From Marsupella aquatica (Eukaryota > Marchantiophyta), in the NCBI GenBank assembly GCA_973895155.1, contig OZ316894.1, positions 22,134,001-22,198,000 of the forward strand: a stretch of DNA of 64,000 nucleotides, given 5' to 3'. Shown here in pieces: positions 22,247 through 35,200 of this stretch. A model generated the notes under the pieces. The model searched no databases, was not told where the DNA came from, and saw only the letters and a list, made by a program, of their open reading frames with translations. The position numbers were made by a program, and so were the translations under genes. Position 1 is the first letter of the stretch. Every line of letters starts with the position of its first letter.

Positions 22247-23003
22247 TTGACTTGTTTTTTATGGGGCCCTTGCCCCTCTTTTCCTTCTCTTCATTAGGGC
22301 GTCTCAAACTTAAGCATTTGGAATTCCAAATGGCACCCGGGATTTCACAGTCGCGGGCCGCTCGGATCAGGTGGTCGGCCCACCGATTTGGTGACCGGAA
22401 AGTTTTTACCGGGTTTTTTTGGTTACAATTTTGCTTTGGAAAAACCCAGGTCTAACCCGTGCCGGGACTCCTTTTAGGTGCGAGGTAAAGTTCAGACCCC
22501 CGGTTTTTTGGGACCCGATTTTGGGTACCGGTGTTCAATATCGGGCGGCGACCAGAGACATCCGGGTGACCGGAAGGAGTCCTAGAACGCGCAGGGTTGA
22601 GACGCCCTATTGGGTTGCTTTGCCATTGGGACCTTGTCTCCCGGGTTAGATGTGTTATGCCCTTGGGCACTCTGATACATGGATGGGGTTACCATACTAT
22701 CCGGCAAGGTGATAAGTGAGAGGGTTACCACACTCTCTCACAGGGTTACCACACTGTCTGGTAGGGTTACCATACTCGTTGGAAAGGCTGAAGGAAAGTG
22801 AGATTTGGAGCCGTACGATGATAATTTCATTGGATGCAGATGCAAATCTGTGAGGCCCTGAAAGAATTTTATCAAGGAAAGTGCAGCAGAAGCTGCGTGA
22901 GCCCCATGCAGATTCCGGAACAGGTAGAGTGGAAGAAGATTCTCAGTAGACTTGGTTGAAGGTGGAGGTGACTTTGAGGATTTTGAGGTCCAGACAGAGT
23001 GAG
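22247..23003. promoter_or_regulatory. GC-rich upstream region of the DUF924 gene
   Basis: No gene is seen. Positions 22330-22640 are GC-rich with repeated ACCGG/CCGGG motifs. At about 22683-22775 GGGTTACCA(C/T)ACT recurs four times. This stretch should contain the promoter and 5' UTR of the gene starting at 23004. Confidence 0.4.
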
Positions 23004-25613
23004 ATGGGAGCTGGGGCTGCACAGAGCACAACCTGGGCGACAGCAGTTGCAACCATGTTGCTGCCTCGACAATTCTGTAGGTTACCGCTCCCTGCTGCTT
23101 GCATTGTTGGATCGGCCATCTCGTCCCTACCCTCAAGTTCTGGCCCTGCTCAGAGCACGTTTCCTCTCTTTCTGAAGTCCTCGAGTTGTCCAGTTCTTCC
23201 TCCTCTTCCTCCTGCTGCCGCTTTGCCGTTGTTTTCAAAATCCCTGCTCATTTCTGGGTTGAGGATGAGCAATGTTGGTGCATTGGGATCGTCCAGTTTT
23301 AGCTCGTCGGCGTCTGCAGTCGCCACCACTCCTGAAGATTTGCTCGATTTCTGGTACAGTGGTCTTTTTTTTGTGATCTAGGTGTTTGGCTTTCTCCTTT
23401 CGTGCTCTGTAATTCGTGAATTTTAGGCTCTGTGGGCGGGACCAAGAAAATCTATCACCAGAGGGTTCCTTTCGTTTGCGAAATCTCTACGCTGCAAGTT
23501 TTAATCATTTTTGGTGATAATGCTAGCATATTCCACCAAGAAATTGAACGAATGGGAGAAAGGGGACGGTTCATTAGGGCCTCTTGAAGTAATTATAAAG
23601 GAAAGCGTGTAGTGGACAGGGATTGGGCTTTTTTGGTTCTTTACTGGGCTTATTTGTATAAACATCTTTTGCGCTTCTCCTATCCTAAATGAAACTCGGT
23701 TTGCTTGAGATTATTTCGAGAAGTCGTTTACCTTCAGGCCCGAATTATTTAGCCTTTCATCGTCAGCCTTGGATACGGACAACATCGGTGCACCATTTCA
23801 CTATTTCCCCACGTTTCATCTTGAGCTGAGTTCCTTGATGTTGAATATCACTTGGACAGCAACGGTTTAGCCCAGAGTTTCAAGATTAGAATATATCATT
23901 GTGTTTGTGAGATGATTTTGCTTTCTATGGCCTTTGCTAGACAGGTAGCCTGTTCCTCATGGTAACTGGCTTGGTTTCAATCATGGGGACGGTGTGGGGT
24001 TCTTAAAAGTATTGGTTGTCTTTGTAAATGCAGGTTCGAAGGTGTAGGTCCAGAGTCAGGTGTTTACGGCAGGAAAGAGTGGTTCCTCGGTGGTCCTGAA
24101 TTCGATGGACAGGTATCTTCACTCCAAATATGTTGACATCTAGGTCATCTAGGAGATAGTTAGGGTTTAGGAGTCTGCTCGTTAGAATCTAAGTTAGGAG
24201 TTCCACAACCACATTTCTTAGAAGACAGTGAGATTTGTTTCGTACAACTGAGTATCCTGGTTACTTCAGGGCAGCTGGTCTGGTCTTTCTATTTTAAACG
24301 GTGTGTTTAACAAGACCATACCATTTATCACTTGAACCATGATCTGACCTTGCCCACGAAGCGAGCACTGGTAGCTGTCCTATTGATGATTTGCTCGAGT
24401 CTTAAGTGTCGATTGTGTGTTCAATCTTACATAATGGTCTGGAAGGTTTCGTGACCGTACTAATTGAAGACCTTTCACACGGCAGTGTTGGGAGAAATTT
24501 GGAGAATGTCTGAAACTTTTCGGTACTGGAGCATTGGATGGATGGATGAAAACAAGTCGAGGTAGACTTGCACTCGTAATTCTTCTAGACCAAATTTCTC
24601 GCAATGTGAATCGAAACTCTGCGTCATCATATTCGCAGGATCCGACTGCTATAAAAATTACTCTGGATACAATTGAACAGGCACGTGCATCTCGCTCTCT
24701 TTCATATTCTATGTGAATAGAAAAGCTAAAGATATCAACTTCATCCTGTATCTGTTATTCGTTCCCTCCACCTAATTTATCTCATCGTACTAATAGCCAA
24801 GGTGAGTAGGACTGCATGTACTCGTTTAAATGAGTTGGTATCGTTGGAGTTGATTCTTTTCGGTTCACAACATGAGCTAGTTCTACTACGCATAGGATTT
24901 AGTTTGTACAGTGAGTGTAAGACATCTGCCTGTGTTAACATGTGCAGCCTGTCATTATCAGCGGAGATTAATTAATTTTTTTGTTCCTGTTGTCTTCTGC
25001 TGACAACAGGGATGGGACAAGGAGCTGACTCCCTCAGAGCGGCGGTTTCTTTATATGCCCCTTATGCACTCGGAGAACTTGAGAGACCATGAGTTTGCAG
25101 ACCGTCTCTTCGAAGATCTGGCCACCGAAAACTCTGATAACGAAAAACTGCATGAACAGCTCCTTGCCTTCTTGGCATTTGAGGTTGACCAAACTTAGTC
25201 CTAATACCTGGTGGAGATTGTATTTGCTTTTTGGAGGCCACGTGTCATATCTGGGTGCTATGCTTGTCGCACTATAACATCTTGGCCTTCTATATGTCTA
25301 AACTATTGGGTAACGTGAAATGTCTCTTTAGATTCTAGGTGAGGTCGGTGCAGTAGCTTATTTGAGGACAGTTTGGAATATGTTTCAGTGTCCATGTTAC
25401 ATATTCAAGTCTCCTTGGAAACCATGTTTTAGCATTCGCATTTTCTTAATATCTTCCATCTAAATATATGCCACAACTTCTGCATTCTTCTTGCAGAGGA
25501 AACATAGTGCTGTCCTGAAGAGGTTTGGACGATATCCCTCAAGGAATGCAGTTCTGGGGCGAACAAATACTAAAGAAGAGGAAGAGTTTTTGGCCAGTAG
25601 TGGCGGGTGGTGA
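23004..25613 (+). CDS. DUF924-family protein, five exons, possible organelle presequence
   Basis: Exons 23004-23353, 24034-24112, 24486-24680, 25010-25183 and 25497-25613 join in phase to 304 codons. The joined product spells the DUF924 (PF06041) landmarks in order: DLLDFWFEG across the first junction, KEWFLGGPEFD, GRLALVILLDQISRNV, SERRFLYMPLMHSENL, and the C-terminal RFGRYPSRNAVLGR..T.EEEEFL. The family is an all-helical protein of unknown biochemical function, common in bacteria and present in some plants and algae. About 105 residues precede the domain; they are rich in Ser, Ala, Leu and Pro and poor in acids, as in a chloroplast or mitochondrial transit peptide (inference). Intron 3 starts with GC (CAG|GCACGT) rather than GT; introns 1, 2 and 4 are GT-AG. 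The first ATG of the frame was chosen as start. Confidence 0.88.
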
Positions 25614-26254
25614 TTTATTGGCCATCTTGGTAGCATTCATCTTATTAACAGGATCTTCATCTGTGAGCACCTACTCTACCACGATTGAAAGCCAAGATGA
25701 AGTTCGTACTGTGAAAATTAAAGAGTACTCCGATTTTGTGGGAGTACAAAATTACAGATCTGTAGTTTCTATATCGTTAGCTGGAGGTCGTTCCTGTTCT
25801 TACATCCACTTCTTCTGGTACAGAGGTGCAGCCTCAAGGTGATGTGATCCGTGGAGAATTGACTTCCTGCAATTCCTGTCACGAGGCTATGAGGTCTGCT
25901 GCATAAAGGGAGGTGTTGGATCAATTCGTGCAAGTAAGCGTGTTTGTTTGTACTTGGTGGGTTTCATGATTTTGGAAAACATGGAGGAGATTCCTAAATG
26001 TTTCCAATTCAATACATAGGACTAGTACTCGTAAATGTTCAAAGGCCTTTGTCTGGCACACTTATCCACGACTATAAAGCTACCGAGCAGAACTCTTCGC
26101 GTTTTGCCACTAAACATAGCGGACCTGTGAGAGCAATGAATTATTTCATCTCCTCCTAAATCTGTGAAAGCAAAGATTTAGCAAAAGTGCTGTGCCATGT
26201 AGTTAAACCTTTGGCTGTGAGAAAGGAGAATCATTTCACTCGAATTTGCGACCA
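25614..26254. other. Intergenic region after DUF924
   Basis: Presumed 3' UTR followed by AT-rich non-coding sequence. No gene or repeat is recognised. Confidence 0.4.
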
Positions 26255-26762
26255 ATGACTACCACGGGCAGGGGAACGACATCAATACAACCTCCTGGAA
26301 GGGTGGAAACGCCGCCAGGGACCAGGTCAGGGGGGGAGTCAGCAAGGTCAGGGCCCACAAGGACGGAGCCAGCTCCGGTAAACTATGTGGAGAAGGCAAA
26401 GGCAGAAATGAAACGGATAGAGGAAATTCAGACGGCGTTGAAACAAGTAGAAGATTTGCAGAAAAACCTTTCAGCTGCAAATGTCAAGGACAAACTGGCT
26501 CCCGTAGTGGAAGAATTGCAGAAAAAATTGGCAGTGAAGAAACAAGATTTTCAAAAATACCGTTCTCGTATGGATAAGGGTGAGCTTTGAGAAGTGAGAA
26601 GAGCAATCGGTAATTCTGATCCAGATGCAAATCTCATGATTGGTTAGAGGAGAGGTTCAGCTAATTGGAGAGACCTAAAAAGCTTTTTAGCCCAACAAAA
26701 CGAGATGGAATTGAAGGTCCTTGAAACCAAAATTTTGATTGTCCAACTTTTGGTTGCTTGAT
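26255..26762 (+). pseudogene. Broken coiled-coil ORF of unknown family
   Basis: An ATG at 26255 opens a frame with a Gly/Thr/Pro-rich head (about 40 residues) and a charged helical stretch with heptad spacing (EKAKAEMKRIEEIQTALKQV and following, about 44-95). TGA at 26588 stops it, but the same frame goes on as coding-like sequence (EVRRAIGNSDPDANLMIG) to a TAG at 26645. It continues again (WRDLKSFLAQQNEMELKVLE) to the TGA at 26759. Two stops in one coherent helical frame suggest a decayed gene of about 170 residues. Alternatively it is a 111-residue small protein with chance continuation. Family unknown. Confidence 0.4.
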
Positions 26763-29700
26763 ATGTTGAGTTTCTGCTCTGTAATCGTAATTGGTCGCTA
26801 GGACTATATTCCAGAACTGGTTTTAGGTTGCCTCCTGTTTGAGATGATTTGAGATGATTCACTGAGCAGAGCTAAAAATTCGCCACCACTACATTAGTCT
26901 TACAATTTGATACGTAATTGTTACCATGTAAGTCTTCAAATATTATCAATGAAGGAATGTTCCTTAACTAGTACCAGGGAATGCTTTCAAGCATGGTGTA
27001 TGGCTTGAAATTCTGGAAGCGTCAAGTTTCAGTGATTTTTGGCAGCGCTTTCTCCAAATTAAAACAAAAGACTAGTTGATGGGGGCGTTGCCCTATATTG
27101 CAGACCTTTTAGATGTATGTGACGGGCATGTGTGCTCCATTGTTTTCTGTGATCCATCGTGGGGTCGTTTGAGGGCATTGCTCTATATGCATGTCATTAT
27201 GGAGTGTGTTGTGAGCTTGGTGATTTTCTATACTTCCTTTCAATCCCCCAAAATGCTTCTACATTTCCAGGACCTTTCAGGATTTCCACTATTCTATGGC
27301 ATGTCAAATGAAGAGCATGTTAAATCAGCTTAGAAGCGAGACACAAGAAACTTACTTGCTGCAAGGGCAGAGAACAATAATGCAACATAGTCTCACAAAT
27401 TTGAAGTTGAAACAAATGAAGGGGATACGAAACACGTGAGGCCAGTGATATGAATGCTAGAGCATCTGCACTGCGGCTATTGAGTCCATTCCTGAAAATG
27501 TTGCGATTTGGGTCTCGGGACTTTAATTTTTCACATGCACGCACCAATGCTCACTGTCTGTAAAAACCTTCAAAGTACAGTCCAAACACTAAGAGAAACG
27601 TTCCAGAGCAAAAAAACACATTGGGCAGTGCCATTGTCTTTAAAGTATAATCTTTACGGACCCCCATGGGAAACTTCTTCCAAAATCCCCAAATCCCTGG
27701 AAGCACGTGTTGTCACATGAGCACTATTGGTCACAAACAAGAAAAGGTTGTTATACAAAAAGTACCAAACAAGACTATGTGTGTTTGAGACAAGTAAAAA
27801 AATTTGTTAGACCTTGTAATTGTACTAACAATGGAAAACTAAAAAGTAACTTTCAAATAAACAAAGAAATGAGTGAAAAGAAAATAACCTTTGGATGGAT
27901 TGTGATTGATATATCAGTGTTTTCCAGTAGATTGTATGAGTTTTCTAACTAATTATCAATTTTTTGAATAACCACGGGTAGAAAGAAACTCTTCAACTAC
28001 TATGACATTTACCAACGTAACGTCAGAAACCCTTCGGCTACTATGGACAAAAGAACACCAAGGGAACATAAGAAACCCTCCAACACTCTGTATAAAAGAA
28101 TACCAAAGGAATGTAAAAAACCCTTTGGCTTCTATAACACATTATGCATGGCCTCTATGGACATAGGAGTACCCAGGGAACGTTGTGCATGGACTACTAC
28201 ATCTCATCTCCATATTTAAAAGCTACTCCAGTATGCAATTTTTCATGTGCTTTAACTTAGTTGTTGAATAACATCAAACTTAAATAACCAAGGGGTCCTC
28301 AATCTAATTAGCAATTAGCTTGTAATTGTCAGTAGTCCTTGGTTTGCTTAGACAAGTATTTTAGCTTATATTTTGGGCAGTGCCAGTGTCACATAGGACT
28401 ATCCACAGTTATAGCCCGAGGAGTGTCATTGATTGGATGGGTGGTGAGGCCTTACTCTCACAAACATGGTTGGCTCGAAAAACATTCTAGAGCTAAAGTA
28501 CTCTGGGCAGTGCCGGTGTCATTAAAGTATAAGCGTTAGCTTATGATTGTTGCTGGTCCCATGTTATAACTGCAGGACTGCCTGGTGGGGCCTTGTTCAT
28601 TGCTTGGTGTTCTCTCTTGGTCGGTTGGTCGATGACAACTTGCCCCCTCTGGCCGATGGGGGCTGTGCTCTTTTTGGCCTTTTTACTTTCCCTCCCTACA
28701 TGTTTTTTCCTTTTTCTGTGGGGGTTTTCACGATTATCTACAACTATAATTAGTGATCCCGCCTTTTTTAGTCTTTCATCCCGTTATGAAATCCAAAATT
28801 GGCGGGAATCAAAACTGGCCATAAGATATTTTAGAGGATTCTCGTATCCATTTGATTAGCACTTGCCCTCTCTGGCGAGATCTCCCACACCTTTGCCTTC
28901 ATTATGGACCCCCCTTGCAATATATGTATACGGGGATCAATGCTCGCAATGCCTCGCCCTGACGCCCTCGCCCTGACACCCTGCCTCGCCCTCCACTCAG
29001 TCCCGATGCGCTTGCCCTGCCTCTTGCCCTCAGCCCGACTCCGTATGGGCTGGCTCTCATTGTGCTGTTTATATATTTATAAAAGAAAATCGTTATGAGG
29101 AAAAATATTTCCCTTTCTGTGGGGTCTACATGGTTAATCATTTATAAAAGAAAAACAGTTAGAAAAACAGTTCTGGGGAAAAAATACAAAGAGAAAGCCC
29201 ATAGAGCCATATATGGTTGTGTGATAACTCATTGGAGTTGAGACTCAAAGGTCTAGTGTTCAAATGTGACTGATTGTTCATCTTCTATGGAGTTTAGCAG
29301 ATTTCCCTTAAAAATATATAAATAAATACAAAGAGAAAAATCAGAATAATTTTATTACTATAGCGCAATGCAAAGTTTCTTCAAGGGCTATTATCTAAAG
29401 TTAAGTCTTTAGACCGTAATTCTCAATAGGACAATACTGAAAGTGAAGATGGACCAAGAAAAATGATGGGAACACAGATTAATAACTAAATAAGGACAAA
29501 ACTAATAGACTCTTAATAAAGACAAAATAGAAGTGAGGGTGAAAAAACAAGAGATGGAGGCAAAAATAAACAAGACCATCTTGTTTTGCAATACTTGTTT
29601 GTCTTATCTCTACTTAGGTTCAAAGAAAGGGTAATCATTGTTTTGCAATACTGTTTTTGTCTTATCTCTATTTACTTTCAAAGAACTGTTAAGCTAGTAG

Positions 29701-30046
29701 TAATCATTGTTTTGCAATACTAGGTTTTGTCTTATCTCTATTTACTCTCAAGAACGAGTAACCTGGCTAGTATTTACTAAACTTTGATACGCCCTACTAC
29801 AAAGGCTAGTATTTACTAAACTTTGATACGCCCTCCCTCCTACTATGAGAGTGATTTGCGTCCTACTACGAGAGTGATTTGCTTGATGGGACCCTAAAAT
29901 GAATTGTGTCACTTGATAGGACAGGATCCCAAAGTTTTGATAGGACAGCATCCCAAAGTTTTGGGTAGGTTGATTCAAGGTCTATCAATCAATGATCTAG
30001 ATTAATTAGGGTCCTATCAAATAAGTATCAAGTAACAAGTTTCATT
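26763..30046. other. Repeat-rich intergenic region
   Basis: No gene is recognised. Contents: degenerate repeats of about 50 bp at 27985-28190 (AACCCTTCGGCTACTATGG and variants); the phrase GGGCAGTGCC..TGTC at about 27624, 28377 and 28504; a C-rich CGCCCTGA/CTTGCCCT stretch at 28950-29045; and tandem copies at 29575-29830. Confidence 0.5.
29575..29830. repeat. Degenerate tandem repeats of 56-69 bp
   Basis: GTTTTGCAATAC followed by GTCTTATCTCTA recurs at 29583, 29639 and 29708. A second small duplication, GGCTAGTATTTACTAAAC followed by TTTGATACGCCCT, occurs at about 29765 and 29803. Confidence 0.65.
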
Positions 30047-30272
30047 TTGGGGTCCATTAAGCAAATCCCTCTCTACCACGATCTAAATAAGAATTGGCGC
30101 ACAACACCAACACAAACCTACGAACTCTCTCGGCGGATGCGATTGAGACGAAAGGCGGTGTCGTCGTGGATCATGGAGCCGAGAGGGTTTCTCTACCGAC
30201 GACGAAATTCGTCTCCTGGAGATGGTGGAGAGTCACGGCGACATTTCGAAGTCGAAGATGGAGTGTTGCTGT

Positions 30273-30326
30273 GGAGGACGAGGAATGTGCCGCTGGCATG
30301 GAGGACGAGGAATGTGCCGCTGGCAT
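30273..30326. repeat. 27-bp perfect tandem duplication
   Basis: GGAGGACGAGGAATGTGCCG plus CTGGCAT occurs twice in succession (30273-30299 and 30300-30326), with a partial third copy. The unit is divisible by three, so all frames stay open through it. The surrounding 30047-30800 has several overlapping short ORFs, none of which I could assign as a gene. One possible donor follows at 30358 (TGGTAG|GTATTA). Confidence 0.7.
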
Positions 30327-31134
30327 GGAGGACAGATCTTAGCCGGAACGGCCTGGTAGGTATTATTGAATGATGATCAAAAGTGCGGGAACGGAACATC
30401 ACCTGTCCCGCTTGTTCCTTCGCCCTGACGACTCTTGACGGGTTGGATTCGAGTGCCGGAGAGATTACCTCGATTGCAGTCGGGCATTATTATTGTCTTC
30501 CTTGGGACCTGTTCGCGGTCTGAAGGAGATGGTGTGTTTCGTATGTGTTTTCGCCGATGGATGGCTGTTGGATGTGGAGCAGATGAAATTGAAGCCAAAT
30601 GGCAGAGGACTTTTCATTGCCGAGGAGAGGATTCGATTCAGCAGAGTAAAAGGCGGCAAGAAATGAGAATCGCGACGATGGTTGATTCGTTAGGGTATAA
30701 CTTTTGTAGGCGTATTATTCCCGCTCTGAAACCGATCACCACGTTTGGAACTGCTTTTCTGGTGACTGATCGACGGGGAGGCAGGGAGAAGTTGAATTTC
30801 TAAAGACGGCCACGGAATTCGGATGCAATGTGTAAGAATTTAATCTAGACGTGTTGTTATCTGCGTATACAAAAGTCAAACTCCTAAAACCAGAACAAGG
30901 ACCGCCAATTGATGTCTCCCTTCCCCCCTCCATATCTGAATTTCATCGACCTTTCAAAAACTGAACAAATACACGGAAATTGCTTTACCATACAGGATCG
31001 AGATATCCACCATTCGTTGGTAATTGTAGAGTGGTGCTCAATCTCTTATACAACAAATCAATGGGTGTAATTTCAAGTGTATCCTAAATGAGGTTGCGCA
31101 GAATGAGAGTACCGCTGACAAAGTCGAACTGCAG

Positions 31135-32054
31135 GTGCCGTAGCATTTGTAGAAAAAGAGGAAAACGAAGCTTTTACTGACCCGGGGGATCCACATGTAC
31201 GCCACCGTGTTGAACGAAGACGCCTGTTGGAGCAAAGAGTTGCGGAAACTCTCGCTTTGAAACCGTCGAAGCCTTGCCCGCTTTTGAAGGTACTCCTCCG
31301 GATCAATGTCATTATTACATATACAGGTTCTTGAGTGATCTTCTCGGAAATCTAACTTACCGGTGCCTCAGCTTCGTGAATTATTCAAGCCAGGCAGTGA
31401 AGCAGCTCAGTTGGAAAACATTGTGCGCCGAAAGACTTCTGAAGGTGGAAACTGATGAATAAACGAAGGAATTATGCAAACACAATTCACTGATGGAACA
31501 GGCTCCATGAATTTGGCAACTAATTAGATGCTTCACCAATGAAAGGACGGCGTGAGCCCGGTGTTAGTCTGAAGAGATCATGACCAAATTTGTTAACGTA
31601 CTCAACAAAAGTTGGTCACAATGTGGGAGCCCATCAAGAAGAATGATTCTTCCAAAAATTACTTCACGGTCGTACCAGGAGCCTGTGACACTCTTTTTGG
31701 CATCGAGCCTATCTAGAGATAACACTAAACTAAAGCTCACACACTGTCGTCATTTCTGGTGGGTGGTAAAGAGGTAGGTGGAAGTAGCGGGGTTCAAGCT
31801 ATGTAGATCTGTGGCTGAACCCACGAAATCGCCTCATGTGCATGAGTCAGATGAGACCTGCCACTCACAATTCGGTCATTTGGACTGAATCATCTAGACC
31901 ATATCTCACCTTGGATCCAGGTCGAGTTTCCAAAGCTGTCAAATTCGACGGTCTTCAAGAACAGACCAGGGGAGCTCAATGGCTACTACGATCGCTTCAA
32001 TCAGTCCGACGTCCCCTCTCGTTCCAGGGCACGTCGAAAGCTAGCTCGACGTAA
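31135..32054 (+). CDS. Partial unknown gene: three phase-compatible exons
   Basis: Candidate exons are 31135-31289, 31372-31444 and 31921-32054. Each is bounded by AG...GT signals and they join in phase (entry phase 1, then phases 0 and 1). The product is charged and helical: VEKEENEAFTDPGD, VRHRVERRRLLEQRVAETLA, LRELFKPGSEAAQLENIVRRK, then KAVKFDGLQEQTRGAQWLL. It ends in TAA at 32052. The 5' part is missing; coding-like sequence with a possible start (MVDSLGYNFCRRI) lies at about 30680 but does not join in phase. Function is not recognised. It stops 243 bp before the CEP295-like start, so it could also be an alternative 5' part of that gene. Confidence 0.35.
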
Positions 32055-32296
32055 TAAGTACAACGAATCAGTACTAGATGCCTCTCTGGATTGTAGCATT
32101 CTGGAGCTCAGAATAAATATGCGTAATCGTTTACGAAAAACGGAGGAATTGAACTGAGATTCGGATAAGTCATGGAGAAATGAATTCATGCCTTGAACCA
32201 TGAGATCCCAAGTGTATATATTTGTAGCACACTGTTTAATCGCCTACGAAAAGAGTAATAAACAATCTCGGTAAACAACATTTGTGAATCACTTCA

Positions 32297-35200
32297 ATGC
32301 AGGGAAGCGAACACGGGACCTACAAGCTCAGCCCAGATGAGGAGGAGCGGGAAATTCGAGATTACCTTAGAAGGTCTCGACAAGTGCGGATTATGCAGGT
32401 AAAATTCTTGGCAGGTGCGCTCCTTTTGGTCGACCGTTTTGACAAAATACCTGTGTCTTCGATGATAATGTAGTTACGAGTCGATGACATCTCTTTTTGC
32501 AGGTATTATTGTAGATTGTTGTCGTCAATCGCTTACTTATTTTGATTGAACATTTACTCTCTGAGATACAGTTTAGGTTTTGTACGTCTCTGCATGGATT
32601 TTCGACAGTCTCATTTGGCCCTGCAGGTTCGGGCTCAAGAAATGCTACTGGCAGCCCGACGAGTGGGAGAATTTCGTCAGCGCAAGAAGAATGAGAAACA
32701 TAAGTTGCTGCAAGTACTGAAGGTGCCCGATCAAAACAAGTCATTCCAATGGACAGGCATACTCTACGAAAGAAAGAACTTCCTGTCTGTTTGTCCAAAT
32801 TTACGGTCTCCCACGCATTCACGTTATAGGGACTCAGGTGTCAACATTAGCCTTGGTGCTGCTGTTCTATCTCTTGCCCAGTGCCGGAGGAAGTAGGAGA
32901 TCTTCTTCGGCGATTTTATCAACGATCACGTACTCTTCGTAACATATGTCAGTTCTGGACATGAACTCCGTGCTTGAACTCCGTGCTACATTCACGAAAA
33001 AGTGAACTTATCTGGAGAATTGTCAGAGACAGAATGATTTTAACAGTGTGGCGGATATCGGTGTCATTAGGAGGCTTGGCAAGAGGAGCACAACAGGCGG
33101 ATTGCTGACGTTGAAGAAGTCTTAGTGACGTCCTGCAAAGGCATAGGTCAAAGCCATATCGCCGCCCAGGAGGTCACTAAAAACATGGTTAGTTCCCTCC
33201 TGACACAGGATTCCTTGCTTGTAATACGATTCTCGTCGTGCTCAGGGACACGTTTTCCTCGACCATCATCCTGTGTTGGCTATACGACACAGTCCTCGCT
33301 CCTTAGTCATTTGTCCTTGTGCTTCAGGCCTAGTTGTCTGCTCTAGAGGCAGGGTTTGGTTTGTGAAATGAAAGTTAGATTGTCACCGTACAAAATAGAG
33401 TGGCAGATTCACGTACATTGTTTTTGATCGACATTTTAAGGTTGCTTTACTGTATTATTTGCATGAGGTTCGCTTCTCTCAAACTTCTCTTTTTGTAGGC
33501 CGCTATGGCTGAAGAGAAGGTTAAGCAAGCCGAAGAAAGCAGGTTGTGGGAAACTCTGCGATATCAGAAGGCGAAACAGGAGGTGCATTCCAGCCCCTTG
33601 GTATAGGTTTCAATGTAGTATCAGAAAATAATTAATATGTGGAAGGCTATACTAGTCTTAGAGTGGATATCTTCGGCCATACATCTCTTCGGATGTAGGT
33701 AATTGAAACATTAAAGTTTTTAATTGTTCAATTTGAGTTCAAATTGTCTAGAGAGACACGGTTAGAATTTAGAACATGAGTTTGATGGGTCTGGCTTAAA
33801 CATTTGTCCTAATCTAAGAGAGATCAATATGCCCATCCAAAGGAATGTGCCCGAAAATCAGAGACAGCTGAAGTGGACAAAGCCGCCGCGAAAGACCGCA
33901 GGCGTGTCGTCGAGTGTGCAGCAGAGATCGAGAGAGCTCGAGCTCGATGTCATGCTTCTCGAATAAAGTCCAAATCGATCGAGGACAAGCGGAATTCTTC
34001 AGAAGGTTCAAGTCTTTCTTTATCTTCGATCTGGCTACGTTTTGGATTTTCTCCTATCAAGTCTTTGAGTGGTGTCCCTGCACATCTGGCTGTAAAGCGA
34101 GTTATTTTAAATGAGGGAGCCCACTATATTGCAAAATTGCGCGATCCACTTTTGATACATATTGTCGGGGATGCAGTCCCACATAATTCGATTGATTTTT
34201 CAAGATCGACAAATGTCAAACCATGTAAACCAATTGTGTATACGTCGACATCATGATAATGTTAATGTGACGTTCTTTGGGGTTGGAGCAGCAATTGAAG
34301 TTAGTGTCCATTGTTTGCAGAAGATCCTCAGAAATATCTGCATCCTAACTTCAACAGTCATGACATTAAGCGAAATTTCATCCAGTCGAGGCTGGCGGGC
34401 ACTCCGAATGACTACAAAGACACATACTTCCACTCGCGGTTCTGCGTCTTTAAAGATAAGACCAACCTCAATGATACTGAAGGAGCTCCTGAAGAGCAAC
34501 AAGATCACGAGAAAGATGCATGGGAGGCTGCAGAAGCTCACTTGAAGAGTGTTGAATTAGAGCAACAACAGAGGGCTGACGTAGAGGAACTCTGGAACAA
34601 ACGTAAGGTGGAAAGAGGACAGGTGGCAGTGGCTCACCTTCAGGTATGGATGACATCTTGTGTTCAGGATATCGATTCATATGGAGTGAACTCTCTAATG
34701 CACAGGATTTCTGCCGATCGTAGCTTTTGCAATCCGGTGCCCATTATGAAGATAATTTATCCTATGGTTGAATCCCTTCTCACAATGACCCATATATCCC
34801 CGGCAGACCAATGAATCTCTCTAAGGCGATATCATATCATAAAGAGAAGCGCAATCCTCAGACTTAATTTTTAAGAAGTTGTGGCCGGCTGATGGACGTT
34901 TGAGGACCAGTTATGTCAGAATTATTTTCCTTCCGCATGCTGGTTACGACAAGGAGCACCAAGGGTTCCTGACAGGGGTTCTGTGAGCTCAAGTTGCTAA
35001 GGGCCTGGTTGCAGAAAATAGCCTCGCTCGAGGAAGAGCTAGCCATGGAGATGGCACAGGAGCAAGAGAGGAAGCGCCACTTGCAACTTATAGAAGAGCT
35101 GAGCAAGACAGCGCATTCTTCAGCATACAAATCGGATCAGAGACGGGCTTTGCTCTCCAAGCCATGTGATAATAAAGGTTGTTATCGGCGAACATTGTTT

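Noticed and set aside
22738-23238. 166-codon minus-strand ORF
   Set aside because: It overlaps DUF924 exon 1 on the opposite strand. The plus strand has the phase-consistent exons and the conserved domain.
30435-30803. 122-codon plus-strand ORF and an overlapping 45-codon ORF (30529-30666)
   Set aside because: Both look mildly coding-like, but they overlap in different frames and neither joins in phase to the exon at 31135, so I did not assign a gene.
34251-34541. Minus-strand ORF opposite the CEP295-like exon
   Set aside because: Shadow of the 34321-34643 exon; there is no independent evidence for it.
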